Shown one piece after another: positions 24,345-34,787 of a stretch of DNA of 64,000 bases. A program made the translations under genes and the position numbers. The notes under the pieces are model-generated. The model was not told the DNA's origin, did no database searches, and was given only the letters and a program-made list of their open reading frames with translations. This stretch comes from Phaeodactylibacter xiamenensis (GTDB taxonomy: Bacteria > Bacteroidota > Bacteroidia > Chitinophagales > Saprospiraceae), in assembly GCF_000759025.1 (NCBI RefSeq), contig NZ_JPOS01000018.1, forward strand, positions 186,001 to 250,000, read 5' to 3'. The number at the start of each line of letters is the position of its first letter. Position 1 is the stretch's first letter.

Positions 24345-26276
24345 ATGCGCCTGCTTGTCGCTACCTTGCCGATACTGTTGACCGTCTCCCTCTACGGACA
24401 AGACTACCTGACCGTAAAGGACCTGAATAAAAAAGCGGAAAAACAATACGAAACTGCTCAAAGCCACATCAATGCCGGTCAAAATACCGCTGCAATCGAG
24501 GTGCTTGACAAGCTTTTGCAAAAGGAGCCCTCCTTCATCGATGGCCACCTCATGCAGGCCGATCTCCACCTCAGGCAGCGCGCTTTCGCAAAAGCAGAAT
24601 CGGGCTTTGAAACGGCCCTGCGCCTCGACAGTACCTATGCACCACTGGCCTACTACCTGTTAGCCCAAGCCGAGTTTGAACAACAAAAATATGCAGAAGC
24701 CCAAACCCACCTGAAGGTCTACTTCGCTACCGGCAAGGTACCCCAAAAGCGCATGACCGAAGCCCGGCAGTTGCTCCGAAGCGCGGAGTTCGCCGCAGAA
24801 GCGATTCAAAACCCTGTACCCTTCGCCCCACAACCCCTGCCTGCTACCATCAATACCGACCGGCCCGAGTACCTGCCTTCCATGAATGCCAATGGCGAAT
24901 TCCTGGTGTACACCACCCGCACCACACCCCGCAACGAAGACATCTTCATCAGCCAGCGGCAGGACTCTACCTGGGGCCCTGGCCAGCCCCTCGACGCCCT
25001 CAATACGCCTTTCAACGACAGCAGCCCCAGCCTCTCCGCCGATGGCCGCGCCATGGCTTTTGCCCGCAACGACCGAAGTGGCAATTTTGACCTCTACTAT
25101 GCCCGTCAGGAGAACGGCACCTGGCAGGATCCCGAACGCCTGCCCGCTCCCGTCAATACCGGAGGGTTCGAATCTCAGCCCGCCCTTTCTTCCGATGGCA
25201 ACCTGCTGCTGTTTGTGAGTGACCGGGAAGGTGGCTTTGGGCGGCTCGATCTGTGGGCCACCCGCCGCAATCCCGATGGCTCCTGGCGCGACCCGCAAAA
25301 CCTGGGCGATATGATCAACACGCCTCTCAACGAACAGGCGCCCTTCTTCCACCCCGATGGGCAAACCCTATACTTCATGTCCAAAGGCCACCCGGGCATG
25401 GGGCAGTACGACCTTTTCCTCGCCCGCCTCAAACCCGATGGCTCCTGGGGCCGCCCCTACAACCTGGGCTATCCCATCAACACCGCTAATAACGAAGGAG
25501 CGCTGATTGTAAGCCTGGACGGCAAAACCGCCTACTTCGATACGGACCAGCTCGGTCCCACAGCCCGCACTCAGGAAATGGGGAATGCAGACCTCTACAC
25601 CTTCGACCTTTACCCGGATGCCCGCCCACAGCCTGCCACTTACGTGAAAGCTACAGTGCGGGACGCATCAACCAAGCGACCGCTCCGGGCAAAGCTGGAG
25701 TTTGTCCGCCTCAACACTCAAAAAACACACCAACAGGGGCTAACCGACGAGCGCGGGCAGTTCCTCGTGGTCTTGCCCATGGGGCAGGACTATGCCCTCA
25801 ATGTGAGCAGGGAAGGCTACCTCTTCCATTCGGAAAACTTCGCCCTTAGCGAGCTGACAGACCTGACGGAGCCTTACCAACTTATTATCGAACTGCGCCC
25901 CGTGCCGGAGACGGATATCTCAGTGGAAAAACCCAGCGCCCCTGTGGTGCTCCGCAATGTATTCTTTGCTTCCGGCTCCGCAGAGCTTAAGCAGGAGTCC
26001 ATTCCAGAGCTCAACCAGCTCAAGTCTTTCCTGGAGGACAACCCGGAACGGGGCATTATCATCAATGGCCATACCGATAATGTGGGAGAGGAAGCGGACA
26101 ACCTCGCCCTGTCCGAAGCCCGGGCCAAAGCCGTACGCGACTACCTGGCTTCCCATGGTATCAACCCTATCCGCCTGGGCTACAAAGGCTACGGGGAAAG
26201 CCGGCCCATTGCCACCAATGAGACGCCCGAAGGCCGCGCCCTGAACCGGCGTACGGAATTTGAAATTGTAAAGTAA
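24345..26276 (+). CDS. Outer-membrane OmpA family protein with TPR and PD40 repeats
   Basis: The 643-residue protein has a signal peptide (residues 1-19), TPR-like helices (about 25-145), a PD40/WD40-like beta-propeller (about 165-425) with repeated DGR/DLY/FVSDR blades, a carboxypeptidase-regulatory-like domain (about 435-515) and a C-terminal OmpA domain (about 535-643; FFASGSAELK, NGHTDNVG, NRRTEFEI). This is a common Bacteroidota architecture for peptidoglycan-linked outer-membrane proteins, related to gliding/type IX secretion PorE-type proteins. Its exact task is unknown. It is transcribed with its own 67-bp leader after dapA. Confidence 0.88.
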   Translation: MRLLVATLPILLTVSLYGQDYLTVKDLNKKAEKQYETAQSHINAGQNTAAIEVLDKLLQKEPSFIDGHLMQADLHLRQRAFAKAESGFETALRLDSTYAPLAYYLLAQAEFEQQKYAEAQTHLKVYFATGKVPQKRMTEARQLLRSAEFAAEAIQNPVPFAPQPLPATINTDRPEYLPSMNANGEFLVYTTRTTPRNEDIFISQRQDSTWGPGQPLDALNTPFNDSSPSLSADGRAMAFARNDRSGNFDLYYARQENGTWQDPERLPAPVNTGGFESQPALSSDGNLLLFVSDREGGFGRLDLWATRRNPDGSWRDPQNLGDMINTPLNEQAPFFHPDGQTLYFMSKGHPGMGQYDLFLARLKPDGSWGRPYNLGYPINTANNEGALIVSLDGKTAYFDTDQLGPTARTQEMGNADLYTFDLYPDARPQPATYVKATVRDASTKRPLRAKLEFVRLNTQKTHQQGLTDERGQFLVVLPMGQDYALNVSREGYLFHSENFALSELTDLTEPYQLIIELRPVPETDISVEKPSAPVVLRNVFFASGSAELKQESIPELNQLKSFLEDNPERGIIINGHTDNVGEEADNLALSEARAKAVRDYLASHGINPIRLGYKGYGESRPIATNETPEGRALNRRTEFEIVK

Positions 26277-26477
26277 AATAACGGGTAGACGGGTCAGGGA
26301 CAAACCACAATACCCACCGCCCGCCATAGCCAAGCCAACACCAAAAAACCTATCCACCTGCCACTCCGCCGGAACACCACAATACCAATTCACCAATTCA
26401 AGGTTAAGGTTCAAGTGCCAGCCCACGTACCACAACACCATAATACCTATCCCCTTGCCACACCCCGGAATACCCCG
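26277..26477. other. Gene-free 200 bp with degenerate CCACAATACC-like repeats
   Basis: Between two convergent genes, variants of CACAATACC and CATAATACC recur (about 26306, 26377, 26434, 26470). They are too degenerate and few to name as a defined repeat element, and I see no strong terminator. Confidence 0.3.
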
Positions 26478-26894
26478 CTACGGATGCGCTGCCACCCACA
26501 CTTCCCCGTCTTCAAAGATTTCCTTCTTCCAGATGGGCACCGTTTGCTTTAGGGTATCAATGGCGAATTCGCAGGCTTCGAAGGAGGCTTTGCGGTGAGG
26601 GGTGGAAACAGCAATGATCACGGCAATCTCGCCCAGCTCCAATGTGCCCACCCGGTGATGAAAGGCGATTTTCTCCACCGGCCACCGCGCTTTGGCCTGA
26701 TCGGCAATTTTCTGCATTTCCTTAATAGCCATAGGCTCGTAGGCCTCAAAGTCGAGGCGGAGCACGCGCTTGCCTTGCGTGTTATCGCGCACCGTACCAA
26801 TAAATACATCAATAGCGCCGGCGCTGTGGCTACCTACAAAATTAATGCACTGTTGCGGCTGAAGTGGCGTGTGTAGCAATTGTATATCGGTCAT
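26478..26894 (-). CDS. moaE: Molybdopterin synthase catalytic subunit
   Basis: MoaE, with thiocarboxylated MoaD, converts cyclic pyranopterin monophosphate to molybdopterin. The 138-residue protein contains IGTVRDNTQGKRV, LDFEAYEPMA, HRVGTLELGE, ISTPHRKASFEAC-like AVSTPHRKASFEAC, and the Lys-rich catalytic end PIWKKEIF. Length is normal. No other molybdenum cofactor genes are in the window, so it works with partners encoded elsewhere. Confidence 0.93.
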   Translation of the reverse strand: MTDIQLLHTPLQPQQCINFVGSHSAGAIDVFIGTVRDNTQGKRVLRLDFEAYEPMAIKEMQKIADQAKARWPVEKIAFHHRVGTLELGEIAVIIAVSTPHRKASFEACEFAIDTLKQTVPIWKKEIFEDGEVWVAAHP

Positions 26895-27111
26895 AAAACT
26901 GCTTTTCTAAGACTACTTTTGAAATTCGCTCCAACAGCAAATTCCAAAAAAGTCTAATCATTTCGGGAACGATTTCACCCTCGTGGGCGGTTCCTTTCCA
27001 AAAGTAAGAAAATAATGCCCCAATTTGCCATTAGCGACATACACATACACTCACCGCCTTCAACCTCACCGACCAAACCTTAACTTTCGTAAAAAACCAG
27101 GAAACCCGGCC

Positions 27112-27657
27112 ATGACACCTCAGGACTACAAGCAAATCAGCAAAAAACTAAGCCTGCTCCTACGCCATAAACCGGAACTTTACCACCTTGAGCTGGACCC
27201 TCAGGGCTGGTGTGGAGTGGACGCTCTGCTCGCCGCCTTCCGTAAAAACGGGCACCCGCTCGACCGGATGACGCTGGAAGCTGTAGTTACTCAAAATGAT
27301 AAACAGCGCTTTGCCTTTTCCCCGGATGGAACACACATCCGGGCCAATCAGGGGCATTCCGTTGCCGTGCAGCTGGAGTATGCACCTCAGGAACCGCCCG
27401 CAGTACTTTTTCACGGGACCGCCACCCGTTTCCTTGGCAGCATCTATGAAAAAGGGCTGCTAAAGCAACAGCGGCATCATGTGCATTTGTCACCAGATAT
27501 AGAGACCGCCTCAAAAGTGGGCGTCCGGCATGGCAAATTAGCGCTACTGAAGGTCGATTCGGCCCGTATGTTTGCAGAAGGGTATTCGTTTTTTTGTTCA
27601 GAAAATGGGGTGTGGCTTACGGAACAGGTGCCGCCTGCTTACATACAACCTGCGTAA
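27112..27657 (+). CDS. kptA: RNA 2'-phosphotransferase (Tpt1/KptA)
   Basis: Tpt1/KptA transfers an internal RNA 2'-phosphate to NAD+. The start at 27112 (MTPQDYKQISKKLSLLLRH) fits the family better than the in-frame ATG at 27025 and gives 181 residues. Motifs include KKLSLLLRHKP (conserved Arg-His), LFHGTATRFLGSI (NAD-binding His-Gly-Thr), HVHLSPDIETASKVGVRHG and GVWLTEQVPPAYI. In bacteria without tRNA splicing of the yeast type, its natural substrate is uncertain; repair of RNA with 2'-phosphates is the current idea. Confidence 0.92.
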   Translation: MTPQDYKQISKKLSLLLRHKPELYHLELDPQGWCGVDALLAAFRKNGHPLDRMTLEAVVTQNDKQRFAFSPDGTHIRANQGHSVAVQLEYAPQEPPAVLFHGTATRFLGSIYEKGLLKQQRHHVHLSPDIETASKVGVRHGKLALLKVDSARMFAEGYSFFCSENGVWLTEQVPPAYIQPA

Positions 27658-27758
27658 TCTCCCGCACCTCCACAACTAATACTACGGGGAATGGGTTAAC
27701 CTAAAACAACTTAACACATTGTGCTGAAAAGGCACAACCCTAAGAATGCCCTGTTGCT

Positions 27759-28847
27759 ATGTCAAGAAAAGCCACCCGCATCGCGGCCCTGCTGGCCATC
27801 GCCCTGTTAGCCGCCTTATTTTTCTTTTTCCAGGACGACATCCTGGGTAAAGATCAACCTCAAAAAACAGTTGCTGCTGAAACTGCGGCCCAACCGGAAG
27901 CCCCCCCTCAGACTCCGGTTGAAGCGATGGTCACGCAGGCAACCTCGCTGCGCGACGCCATTTCCGTCAACGGTTCTACCGTGCCCAACGAAGAGGTCGC
28001 CATCACCTCAGAAGTCGCTGGCAAAATCATCAGTATCAACTTTCGGGAAGGAGACTATGCCAAAGCCGGGCAGGTGCTGGTACAATTAGATGACGATGAG
28101 CTGCAGGCCGAGCGCAAACGCCTCGTCGTCCAACGGCAACTGAACGAGAAAATCGCCGAGCGCCTCAAAGCCCTCTACAACAAAGAAGGCGTAAGCTTAC
28201 AGGAATACGAAGTGGCCGCTGCTGAAGTCGAAAAAACAGAGGCCGATATAGCCCTGGTCGATGCGCAGCTGAGGAAACGGGTGGTCCGTGCGCCTTTCGC
28301 AGGGCGCCTTGGCCTGCGGATGGTTTCTGAAGGCAGCTATCTCTCGCCGGGTACACCTATTGTCAGCCTGGTGAGCATTAATCCCATAAAGTTGGAGTTT
28401 GATGTGCCGGAGAAATACAGCCGGTCCATCGAAACCGGCGGCCGGGTGGACTTCCGCCTCGATGGCAAAGCGGATAGCTTTCAGGCTACCGTTATCGCCA
28501 AAGAGCCAAATATTGACCCGGAGACCCGCACCCTGCGCTTCAAAGCCCAAGCCCCCAACCCGGGCGGGCGTATCCTGCCGGGCGCTTTTGCGGATGTGAA
28601 GGTGGAACTCGAAGAATACGCCGGCACTATCCTGGTGCCCACACAGGCGATTGTCCCGGAGCTCAACGACAAAAAGGTATTCCGCTATGAGAATGGCAAG
28701 GCGCAGCCGGTCGTCGTAACCACCGGCATCCGGCAGGAACGAAACATTCAAATCCTGGAGGGGCTGAACGCTGGTGATACCATCATTACCACAGGGTTGC
28801 TCCAGATTCAGCCCGGCGCGCCAGTCCGCATTTCCAAGCTAAACTAA
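27759..28847 (+). CDS. RND efflux periplasmic adaptor (MFP) subunit
   Basis: The 362-residue protein joins the inner-membrane pump to an outer-membrane channel. A single N-terminal hydrophobic segment (residues 9-24) anchors or exports it; then come the split lipoyl/barrel-sandwich parts (about 75-105 and 165-200), a short coiled-coil hairpin (about 110-160), a beta-barrel and a membrane-proximal domain. No lipobox Cys is seen. It lies 8 bp ahead of the pump gene; no outer-membrane factor gene is adjacent. Substrates cannot be told from sequence. Confidence 0.93.
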   Translation: MSRKATRIAALLAIALLAALFFFFQDDILGKDQPQKTVAAETAAQPEAPPQTPVEAMVTQATSLRDAISVNGSTVPNEEVAITSEVAGKIISINFREGDYAKAGQVLVQLDDDELQAERKRLVVQRQLNEKIAERLKALYNKEGVSLQEYEVAAAEVEKTEADIALVDAQLRKRVVRAPFAGRLGLRMVSEGSYLSPGTPIVSLVSINPIKLEFDVPEKYSRSIETGGRVDFRLDGKADSFQATVIAKEPNIDPETRTLRFKAQAPNPGGRILPGAFADVKVELEEYAGTILVPTQAIVPELNDKKVFRYENGKAQPVVVTTGIRQERNIQILEGLNAGDTIITTGLLQIQPGAPVRISKLN

Positions 28848-28855
28848 ACGCACCT

Positions 28856-31800
28856 ATGAGCCTGTCATCTCTAAGCATCAAGCGGCCGGTCCTGGCATCG
28901 GTCTTGTCTATTGTCATCGTGCTCTTTGGCCTTATCGGGCTGACCTACCTGGGCGTGCGCGAGTACCCGAGTGTGGACCCGCCCATCATTACCGTGACCA
29001 CCAACTACGTAGGCGCCAACGCCGACATCATTGAGTCTCAAATTACTGAACCGGTGGAAGAAGCCGTGAATGGCATTGCCGGTATCCGCTCCATCACTTC
29101 CGTCAGCCGGGACGGGCGCAGCACACTGACTGTAGAATTTGACCTTGAGGTCGACCTGGAAACTGCGGCCAACGACGTGCGCGACAAGGTTTCCCAAGCT
29201 GTGGGTGATCTGCCGCCGGATGCTGATCCGCCCGTGGTCTCCAAAGCTGATGCCGATTCCGATCCCATCATTTTCCTCAATATACAAAGCGACCAACGCT
29301 CCCTGCTTGAGCTCACCGATATCGCGGAGAATGTCTTCAAGGAGCGCCTTCAGACTATTAATGGTGTGAGCGAAATCCGCATCTGGGGCCAGAAGAAATA
29401 TGCCATGCGCCTGTGGATTGAGGCAGAACGGCTGGCGGCCTACGGGCTTACCCCACTGGATGTACAACAAGCCTTGCAACGTGAAAATATAGAACTCCCC
29501 TCCGGCCGGGTGGAAGGGGCCAATACCGAACTCACCGTACGTACACAAGGCCGGCTCACCACCCCTGATGAATTCAATAACCTCATCCTCAAAGAAGAAA
29601 ACGGCCGCATTGTCCGCTTCCGCGATATTGGCTACGCTGAGCTGGGGCCGGAAAACCTCCGTACCGTACTCAAGCGGGATGGCGTGCCTATGGTGGGCAA
29701 CGCCATCGTACCCCAACCTGGGGCCAACAATATCGAGATTGCCGATGCCTTCTACGAACGCCTGGAGCAAATCAAAAAAGACCTGCCCGCTGATATCCAA
29801 CTGGGTATCGGCTTCGATAAAACGCAGTTTATCCGCGACTCCATCGATGAAGTGGAGCAGACCATCTATGTCGCATTCGGGCTGGTGGTCATGATTATCT
29901 TTTTGTTCCTGCGCGACTGGCGGACCACCATCATCCCGGTCATTGTTATCCCTATTGCCCTGATCGGTGCCTTCTTTGTGATGTATGCCGCCAATTTCTC
30001 CATCAACGTGCTCACACTACTGGGCATCGTGCTCGCCATCGGGCTGGTGGTGGATGACGCTGTGGTCGTCCTCGAAAATATTTACACGAAAGTGGAAAAT
30101 GGCATGACGCCCCTTGAAGCGGCTATGAAAGGCAGTGAAGAAATTTTCTTTGCTGTTATTGCCACTACCGTAGCGCTGGTTGCCGTTTTTATGCCCGTCA
30201 TCTTCTTGCAGGGCCTTACCGGGCGCCTGTTCCGGGAGTTCGGCATCGTCATCGCCGGAGCCGTGGTCATCTCCTCCTTTGTAGCCCTCACCCTTACGCC
30301 CATGCTGTCGAGCAGTATCCTGAAAAAGCGCGAACGGCAGCCTTGGCTTTACCGGGTTACCGAGCCCTTTTTCGTTGCCCTGACCAAAGGCTACCGCAAC
30401 ACCCTGAATGGTTTCATGCAGGTCCGCTGGCTGGCACTGGTCATCATGGCAATCTCAGGCTGGGCCATCTACACCATCGGGGGCGGGCTGCCTCAGGAAC
30501 TGGCACCCCTGGAGGACCGGAGCCGTATCCGGGCTTTTGCCCGTGCTCCGGAAGGCTCCACCTTTGAATACATGGATGCCTATACCAATGACCTGGTGGA
30601 AACAATGGTCAAGGCCATACCCGAGAGCGAAGGGGTGATTTCCGTTACCTCTCCCGGCTTTGGCGCTTCCACTTCCGTGAATTCCGCTTTTGCCTTTGCC
30701 GTCCTGGAAGATCCTCAGAAACGGGAACGCAGTCAGACCGAAATTCTCAATGCGTTGCAGCCTGAAGTCAGCGAACTCACCGGCGCTCTTACCTATCTCA
30801 GCGAAGAGCAGAGCATCGGCAACGGACGGGGTGGGCTGCCGGTACAGTACGTACTGCAGGCGCCCAACTTCGAAAAGCTCAAAGAGACCCTGCCACGCTT
30901 TGTGGAGAAAGTGAAGCAGGATCCGACCTTCAGCTTCGTGGATGTCGACCTGAAGTTCAACAAACCGGAGCTCAACATCGAAATCAACCGGCAGAAAGCC
31001 CGGGACCTGGGTGTTTCTGTACTGGATATTGCTCAGACGCTCCAACTGGGGCTCAGCGGGCAGCGCTTCGGGTACTTCATTATGAATGGCAAACAGTATC
31101 AGGTCATCGGGCAGATACAGCGCGAGGGGCGGGACGAACCCATTGATGTGCGCTCCCTTTACGTGCGCAATGATGCTGGCAATATGGTACAGCTGGATAA
31201 CCTCGTCACCCTGGAAGAGCAAACCACTCCACCGACGCTGTTCCGCTTCAACCGCTTTGCTTCTGCTACTGTATCCGCTGGCCTGGCGGGCGACAATACC
31301 CTGGGCAACGGTATCGAAGCCATGAACCGCATCGCAGCGGAAACACTGGACGATGGCTTTTACACTACCCTGACCGGTACCTCCCGCGATTTTGCGGAAA
31401 GCTCCTCCAGCCTTGTATTTGCTTTTACGCTGGCACTGGTACTCATTTACCTGGTACTCGCAGCACAGTTCGAAAGCTTTATCGATCCGCTTATCATCAT
31501 GTTTACCGTGCCCCTCGCGCTGGCAGGCGCCGTTTTGTCCCTGATGCTTTATGAGCAAACGCTGAACATCTTCAGCCAGATTGGCATTATCATGCTCATT
31601 GGGCTGGTGGCCAAAAACGGTATCCTTATTGTGGAGTTTGCCAATCAGCGGAAAGAAGCCGGGCTGAGCCGCCTGGAAGCCATCAAGGAGGCTGCCGAGG
31701 CACGTTTCCGGCCCATTCTCATGACGAGCCTGTCCACCATATTGGGCGTATTGCCGATTGCCCTGGCGCTGGGTGCCGGGTCTGAAAGCCGGGTCTCTAT

Positions 31801-31942
31801 GGGTATCGCTGTCATCGGCGGGCTGGTCTTTTCGACGGTACTGACACTCTACGTGATTCCGGCCATTTATTCCTATCTTTCCAGCAAAGAAGCCAAACGC
31901 ACCAAGCGGGAGGAACAACTCAAGGCACTGGAAGAAGTGTAG
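28856..31942 (+). CDS. RND efflux pump permease (AcrB/MexB-type, HAE1)
   Basis: The 1028-residue inner-membrane protein has the 12-helix, two-repeat RND layout. N-terminal ASVLSIVIVLFGLIGL helix, two large periplasmic loops (about 35-330 and 555-860), and the proton-relay helix with GLVVDDAVVVLENI (paired Asp residues) are present; TM10-12 include GLVAKNGILIVEFAN with the relay Lys. This is the HAE1 type, so hydrophobic drugs or lipids rather than metal ions are the likely cargo. Together with the upstream adaptor it forms one operon. Confidence 0.95.
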   Translation: MSLSSLSIKRPVLASVLSIVIVLFGLIGLTYLGVREYPSVDPPIITVTTNYVGANADIIESQITEPVEEAVNGIAGIRSITSVSRDGRSTLTVEFDLEVDLETAANDVRDKVSQAVGDLPPDADPPVVSKADADSDPIIFLNIQSDQRSLLELTDIAENVFKERLQTINGVSEIRIWGQKKYAMRLWIEAERLAAYGLTPLDVQQALQRENIELPSGRVEGANTELTVRTQGRLTTPDEFNNLILKEENGRIVRFRDIGYAELGPENLRTVLKRDGVPMVGNAIVPQPGANNIEIADAFYERLEQIKKDLPADIQLGIGFDKTQFIRDSIDEVEQTIYVAFGLVVMIIFLFLRDWRTTIIPVIVIPIALIGAFFVMYAANFSINVLTLLGIVLAIGLVVDDAVVVLENIYTKVENGMTPLEAAMKGSEEIFFAVIATTVALVAVFMPVIFLQGLTGRLFREFGIVIAGAVVISSFVALTLTPMLSSSILKKRERQPWLYRVTEPFFVALTKGYRNTLNGFMQVRWLALVIMAISGWAIYTIGGGLPQELAPLEDRSRIRAFARAPEGSTFEYMDAYTNDLVETMVKAIPESEGVISVTSPGFGASTSVNSAFAFAVLEDPQKRERSQTEILNALQPEVSELTGALTYLSEEQSIGNGRGGLPVQYVLQAPNFEKLKETLPRFVEKVKQDPTFSFVDVDLKFNKPELNIEINRQKARDLGVSVLDIAQTLQLGLSGQRFGYFIMNGKQYQVIGQIQREGRDEPIDVRSLYVRNDAGNMVQLDNLVTLEEQTTPPTLFRFNRFASATVSAGLAGDNTLGNGIEAMNRIAAETLDDGFYTTLTGTSRDFAESSSSLVFAFTLALVLIYLVLAAQFESFIDPLIIMFTVPLALAGAVLSLMLYEQTLNIFSQIGIIMLIGLVAKNGILIVEFANQRKEAGLSRLEAIKEAAEARFRPILMTSLSTILGVLPIALALGAGSESRVSMGIAVIGGLVFSTVLTLYVIPAIYSYLSSKEAKRTKREEQLKALEEV

Positions 31943-31978
31943 GGAAAACTGAAAAGCTAAAAACGCAGACGAAAACGA

Positions 31979-34768
31979 ATGGCAGACGAAAAAAAACTCT
32001 TCTTACTGGATGGTCACGCTCTGGTCTACCGGGCGCACTTTGCATTCATCAACCGCCCACTGATCAATTCCAAGGGGGTCAATACCTCGGCCGTCATGGG
32101 CTTCACCCGGACGCTTTGGGACCTCATGCGCGATCAGAAGCCGACCCACATCGCTGTTGCCTTTGATTTATCCACCCCCACTTTCCGGCATGAGATGTAT
32201 GAGCCCTACAAGGCCAACCGGGAGGAACAGCCGGAGGATATCGTCGTCGCCATTCCATATATCGAAGCCATTGTAAAAGCCTTCAACATCCCTATCGTCA
32301 CCGTAGATGGGTACGAAGCAGATGATGTGATTGGCACCCTGGCCAAGCAGGCCGAAAAGGAGGGCTTCAAAGTCTATATGGTGACGCCGGACAAGGATTT
32401 TGGACAGCTCGTATCTGATAATGTCTTCCTGTACAAACCCTCTCGTCAGGGCAATGGCGTGGATATCATGGGCGTGCCGGAGATCCTCAAGAAGTGGGAT
32501 GTGGAGCGGGTCGAGCAGGTCATCGATATGCTGGGGCTGCAGGGCGATGCTGTGGACAATATTCCGGGCGTACCGGGCATTGGCCCAAAGACCGCCTCCA
32601 AGCTCCTGGCACAATTTGGTTCCATGGAAACCCTGCTGGACAGCACAGACCAGCTCAAAGGCAAACAAAAGGAACGCCTGGAAGAACACCGGGAGCAGGC
32701 CTTGCTGTCCAAAAAGCTGGCCATTATCGAAACCCAGGTACCCATTCAGTTTGATGCGGAGGCCTACAAAATCGAGGGGCAGGACAATGACCGCCTCGCC
32801 GAGCTGTTCAAAGAACTGGAATTCCGAAGCCTGGCCAGGCAGATACTGGGAGAGGACCAAGTACCGCAGGAAAATGCACAGGGCGACCTCTTCAATCAGC
32901 AGAGCGAAATCAAATCGGAGGTCAAAGCACCACCAGCTCATTCTGTAGCCGACAAAAATATCGGCAATACCAAGCATGCTTACCACTTGGTAGATAGCGA
33001 AGAAAAACGGGCTGAGCTCCTTCAGCTCCTGATGGAAGCCAGTAGCATCTGTTTCGATACAGAAACGACCGGCATCGATGCCACACAGGCAGAATTGGTG
33101 GGTATGTCCTTTTCTGTGAAGGCCCACGAAGCCTATTATGTGCCCGTGCCGTCAGGCTATGAAGAAGCGACCCGCCTGGTGCAACAGTTCAAAGCAGTGA
33201 TGGAGGACGAAAACATCGAAAAGGTCGCCCAAAACCTCAAGTACGACGCCCTCATGCTCCGTAGGTACGGCGTGGAAGTCAAAGGGCCCTACTTCGACAC
33301 CATGATCGCCCACTACCTGCTGGAGCCCGAGCTGCGCCACAATATGGACTACCTCTCGGAGACCTACCTCAAGTACCAGCCGATTGAGATCGAAAGCCTC
33401 ATCGGCAAAAAGGGCAAGAAGCAAAAGACCATGCGCGACCTGCCGCCGGAAGAGGTGAAAGACTACGCAGCCGAAGATGCCGACATCACCCTTCAGCTCA
33501 GAGATTACCTGGCGCCTAAACTGGAGAAAGAAGGCTTTCAAAAACTATACGAAGAAATTGAAGCGCCCCTGGTGCGCGCCCTGGTCAATATCGAGCACGA
33601 GGGCATACGGCTCAATGCCGACTACCTCAAGTCTTATTCCAAAGAATTGGCGAAGGAAATCGATCAGCTGGAAAAGGAAATCCATGAGGATGCAGGCACC
33701 GCATTTAACGTGGCCTCCCCCCGTCAGGTTGGGGAAGTCCTCTTTGAGAAGATGGAGCTGCCTTACCGTTTCAAAAAAACCAAGTCCGGACAATACTCCA
33801 CCAGTGAAGAGAAGCTGGCAGAACTGGCCGGAGAGTACCCCATCGTTCAGAAAATACTGGACTACAGAGGCCTGACCAAGCTGAAATCTACCTACGTAGA
33901 CGCTCTGCCTAAACTCATCAATCCGCTTACCGGGCGCATCCACAGCTCCTTCAATCAGGCGCTGACCGCTACTGGCCGGCTGAGCTCCAACAACCCTAAC
34001 CTGCAGAACATCCCAATTCGGACACCGCAGGGGGCCCGGGTGCGGGAGGCGTTTATCCCGCGCGACGAAGACCACGTCCTTCTTGCCGCCGACTATTCTC
34101 AGATCGAACTGCGCCTAATCGCAGAGATGAGCGGGGAAGAAGCCATGCTGGAAGCCTTTAAGTCGGGGAAAGACGTCCACTCTGCCACCGCCGCCCGAGT
34201 ATTCGACGTCCCCTATGAGGAGGTCACAAGAGAGCAGCGCTACCGGGCTAAGACCGTCAATTTCGCACTCATCTACGGGGCGGGCGCTACGAACCTGTCC
34301 CAGCAATTGGGCATTAAGCGCAGTGAAGCCAAAGAACTGATCGATCAGTACTTCAGCCGCTACCCGGACCTGAAAGGCTACATGGACGGTATTGTGGAAA
34401 AAGCCAGGAAGGACGGCTACGTCAAAACCCTGATGGGCCGCCGCCGCTACCTGCGCGATATCGACTCCCGAAATGGAGTACTCCGCAGCCACGCCGAACG
34501 CAACGCCATCAACACCCCGGTACAGGGTACGGCCGCGGACATGATCAAGATCGCCATGGTGCGCATCAACGATATTTTTGAAAAAGAGCAATTCAAGTCA
34601 AAGATGATCCTGCAGGTGCATGACGAACTGGTCTTTGATGCCCACAAGTCAGAGCTCGACACCATCAAGCCGATCATAGAAGAGCATATGGTCAACGCCA
34701 TCCCTAACCTTAATGTGCCTATCCTGGTAGAAATGGGTGAAGGGAAGAACTGGCGGGAAGCTCATTAA
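31979..34768 (+). CDS. polA: DNA polymerase I
   Basis: The 929-residue enzyme fills gaps and removes RNA primers. Three parts are visible: 5'-3' exonuclease (1-290; FLLDGHALVYRAHF, VTPDKDFGQLV, GVPGIGPKTASKLL), 3'-5' exonuclease (about 330-510, with the DxE motif CFDTETTGID intact, so proofreading is probably active) and the family A polymerase (about 540-929; ADYSQIELRLIAE, RYRAKTVNFALIYG, QVHDELVFD). Length and motifs are standard for Bacteroidota PolA. Confidence 0.97.
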   Translation: MADEKKLFLLDGHALVYRAHFAFINRPLINSKGVNTSAVMGFTRTLWDLMRDQKPTHIAVAFDLSTPTFRHEMYEPYKANREEQPEDIVVAIPYIEAIVKAFNIPIVTVDGYEADDVIGTLAKQAEKEGFKVYMVTPDKDFGQLVSDNVFLYKPSRQGNGVDIMGVPEILKKWDVERVEQVIDMLGLQGDAVDNIPGVPGIGPKTASKLLAQFGSMETLLDSTDQLKGKQKERLEEHREQALLSKKLAIIETQVPIQFDAEAYKIEGQDNDRLAELFKELEFRSLARQILGEDQVPQENAQGDLFNQQSEIKSEVKAPPAHSVADKNIGNTKHAYHLVDSEEKRAELLQLLMEASSICFDTETTGIDATQAELVGMSFSVKAHEAYYVPVPSGYEEATRLVQQFKAVMEDENIEKVAQNLKYDALMLRRYGVEVKGPYFDTMIAHYLLEPELRHNMDYLSETYLKYQPIEIESLIGKKGKKQKTMRDLPPEEVKDYAAEDADITLQLRDYLAPKLEKEGFQKLYEEIEAPLVRALVNIEHEGIRLNADYLKSYSKELAKEIDQLEKEIHEDAGTAFNVASPRQVGEVLFEKMELPYRFKKTKSGQYSTSEEKLAELAGEYPIVQKILDYRGLTKLKSTYVDALPKLINPLTGRIHSSFNQALTATGRLSSNNPNLQNIPIRTPQGARVREAFIPRDEDHVLLAADYSQIELRLIAEMSGEEAMLEAFKSGKDVHSATAARVFDVPYEEVTREQRYRAKTVNFALIYGAGATNLSQQLGIKRSEAKELIDQYFSRYPDLKGYMDGIVEKARKDGYVKTLMGRRRYLRDIDSRNGVLRSHAERNAINTPVQGTAADMIKIAMVRINDIFEKEQFKSKMILQVHDELVFDAHKSELDTIKPIIEEHMVNAIPNLNVPILVEMGEGKNWREAH

Positions 34769-34787
34769 TAAAAACGAACCACCAATT

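Noticed and set aside
30455-31918. Open frame of 487 codons opposite the RND pump gene
   Set aside because: Antisense shadow of a gene with clear RND motifs; no protein signature in the frame itself.
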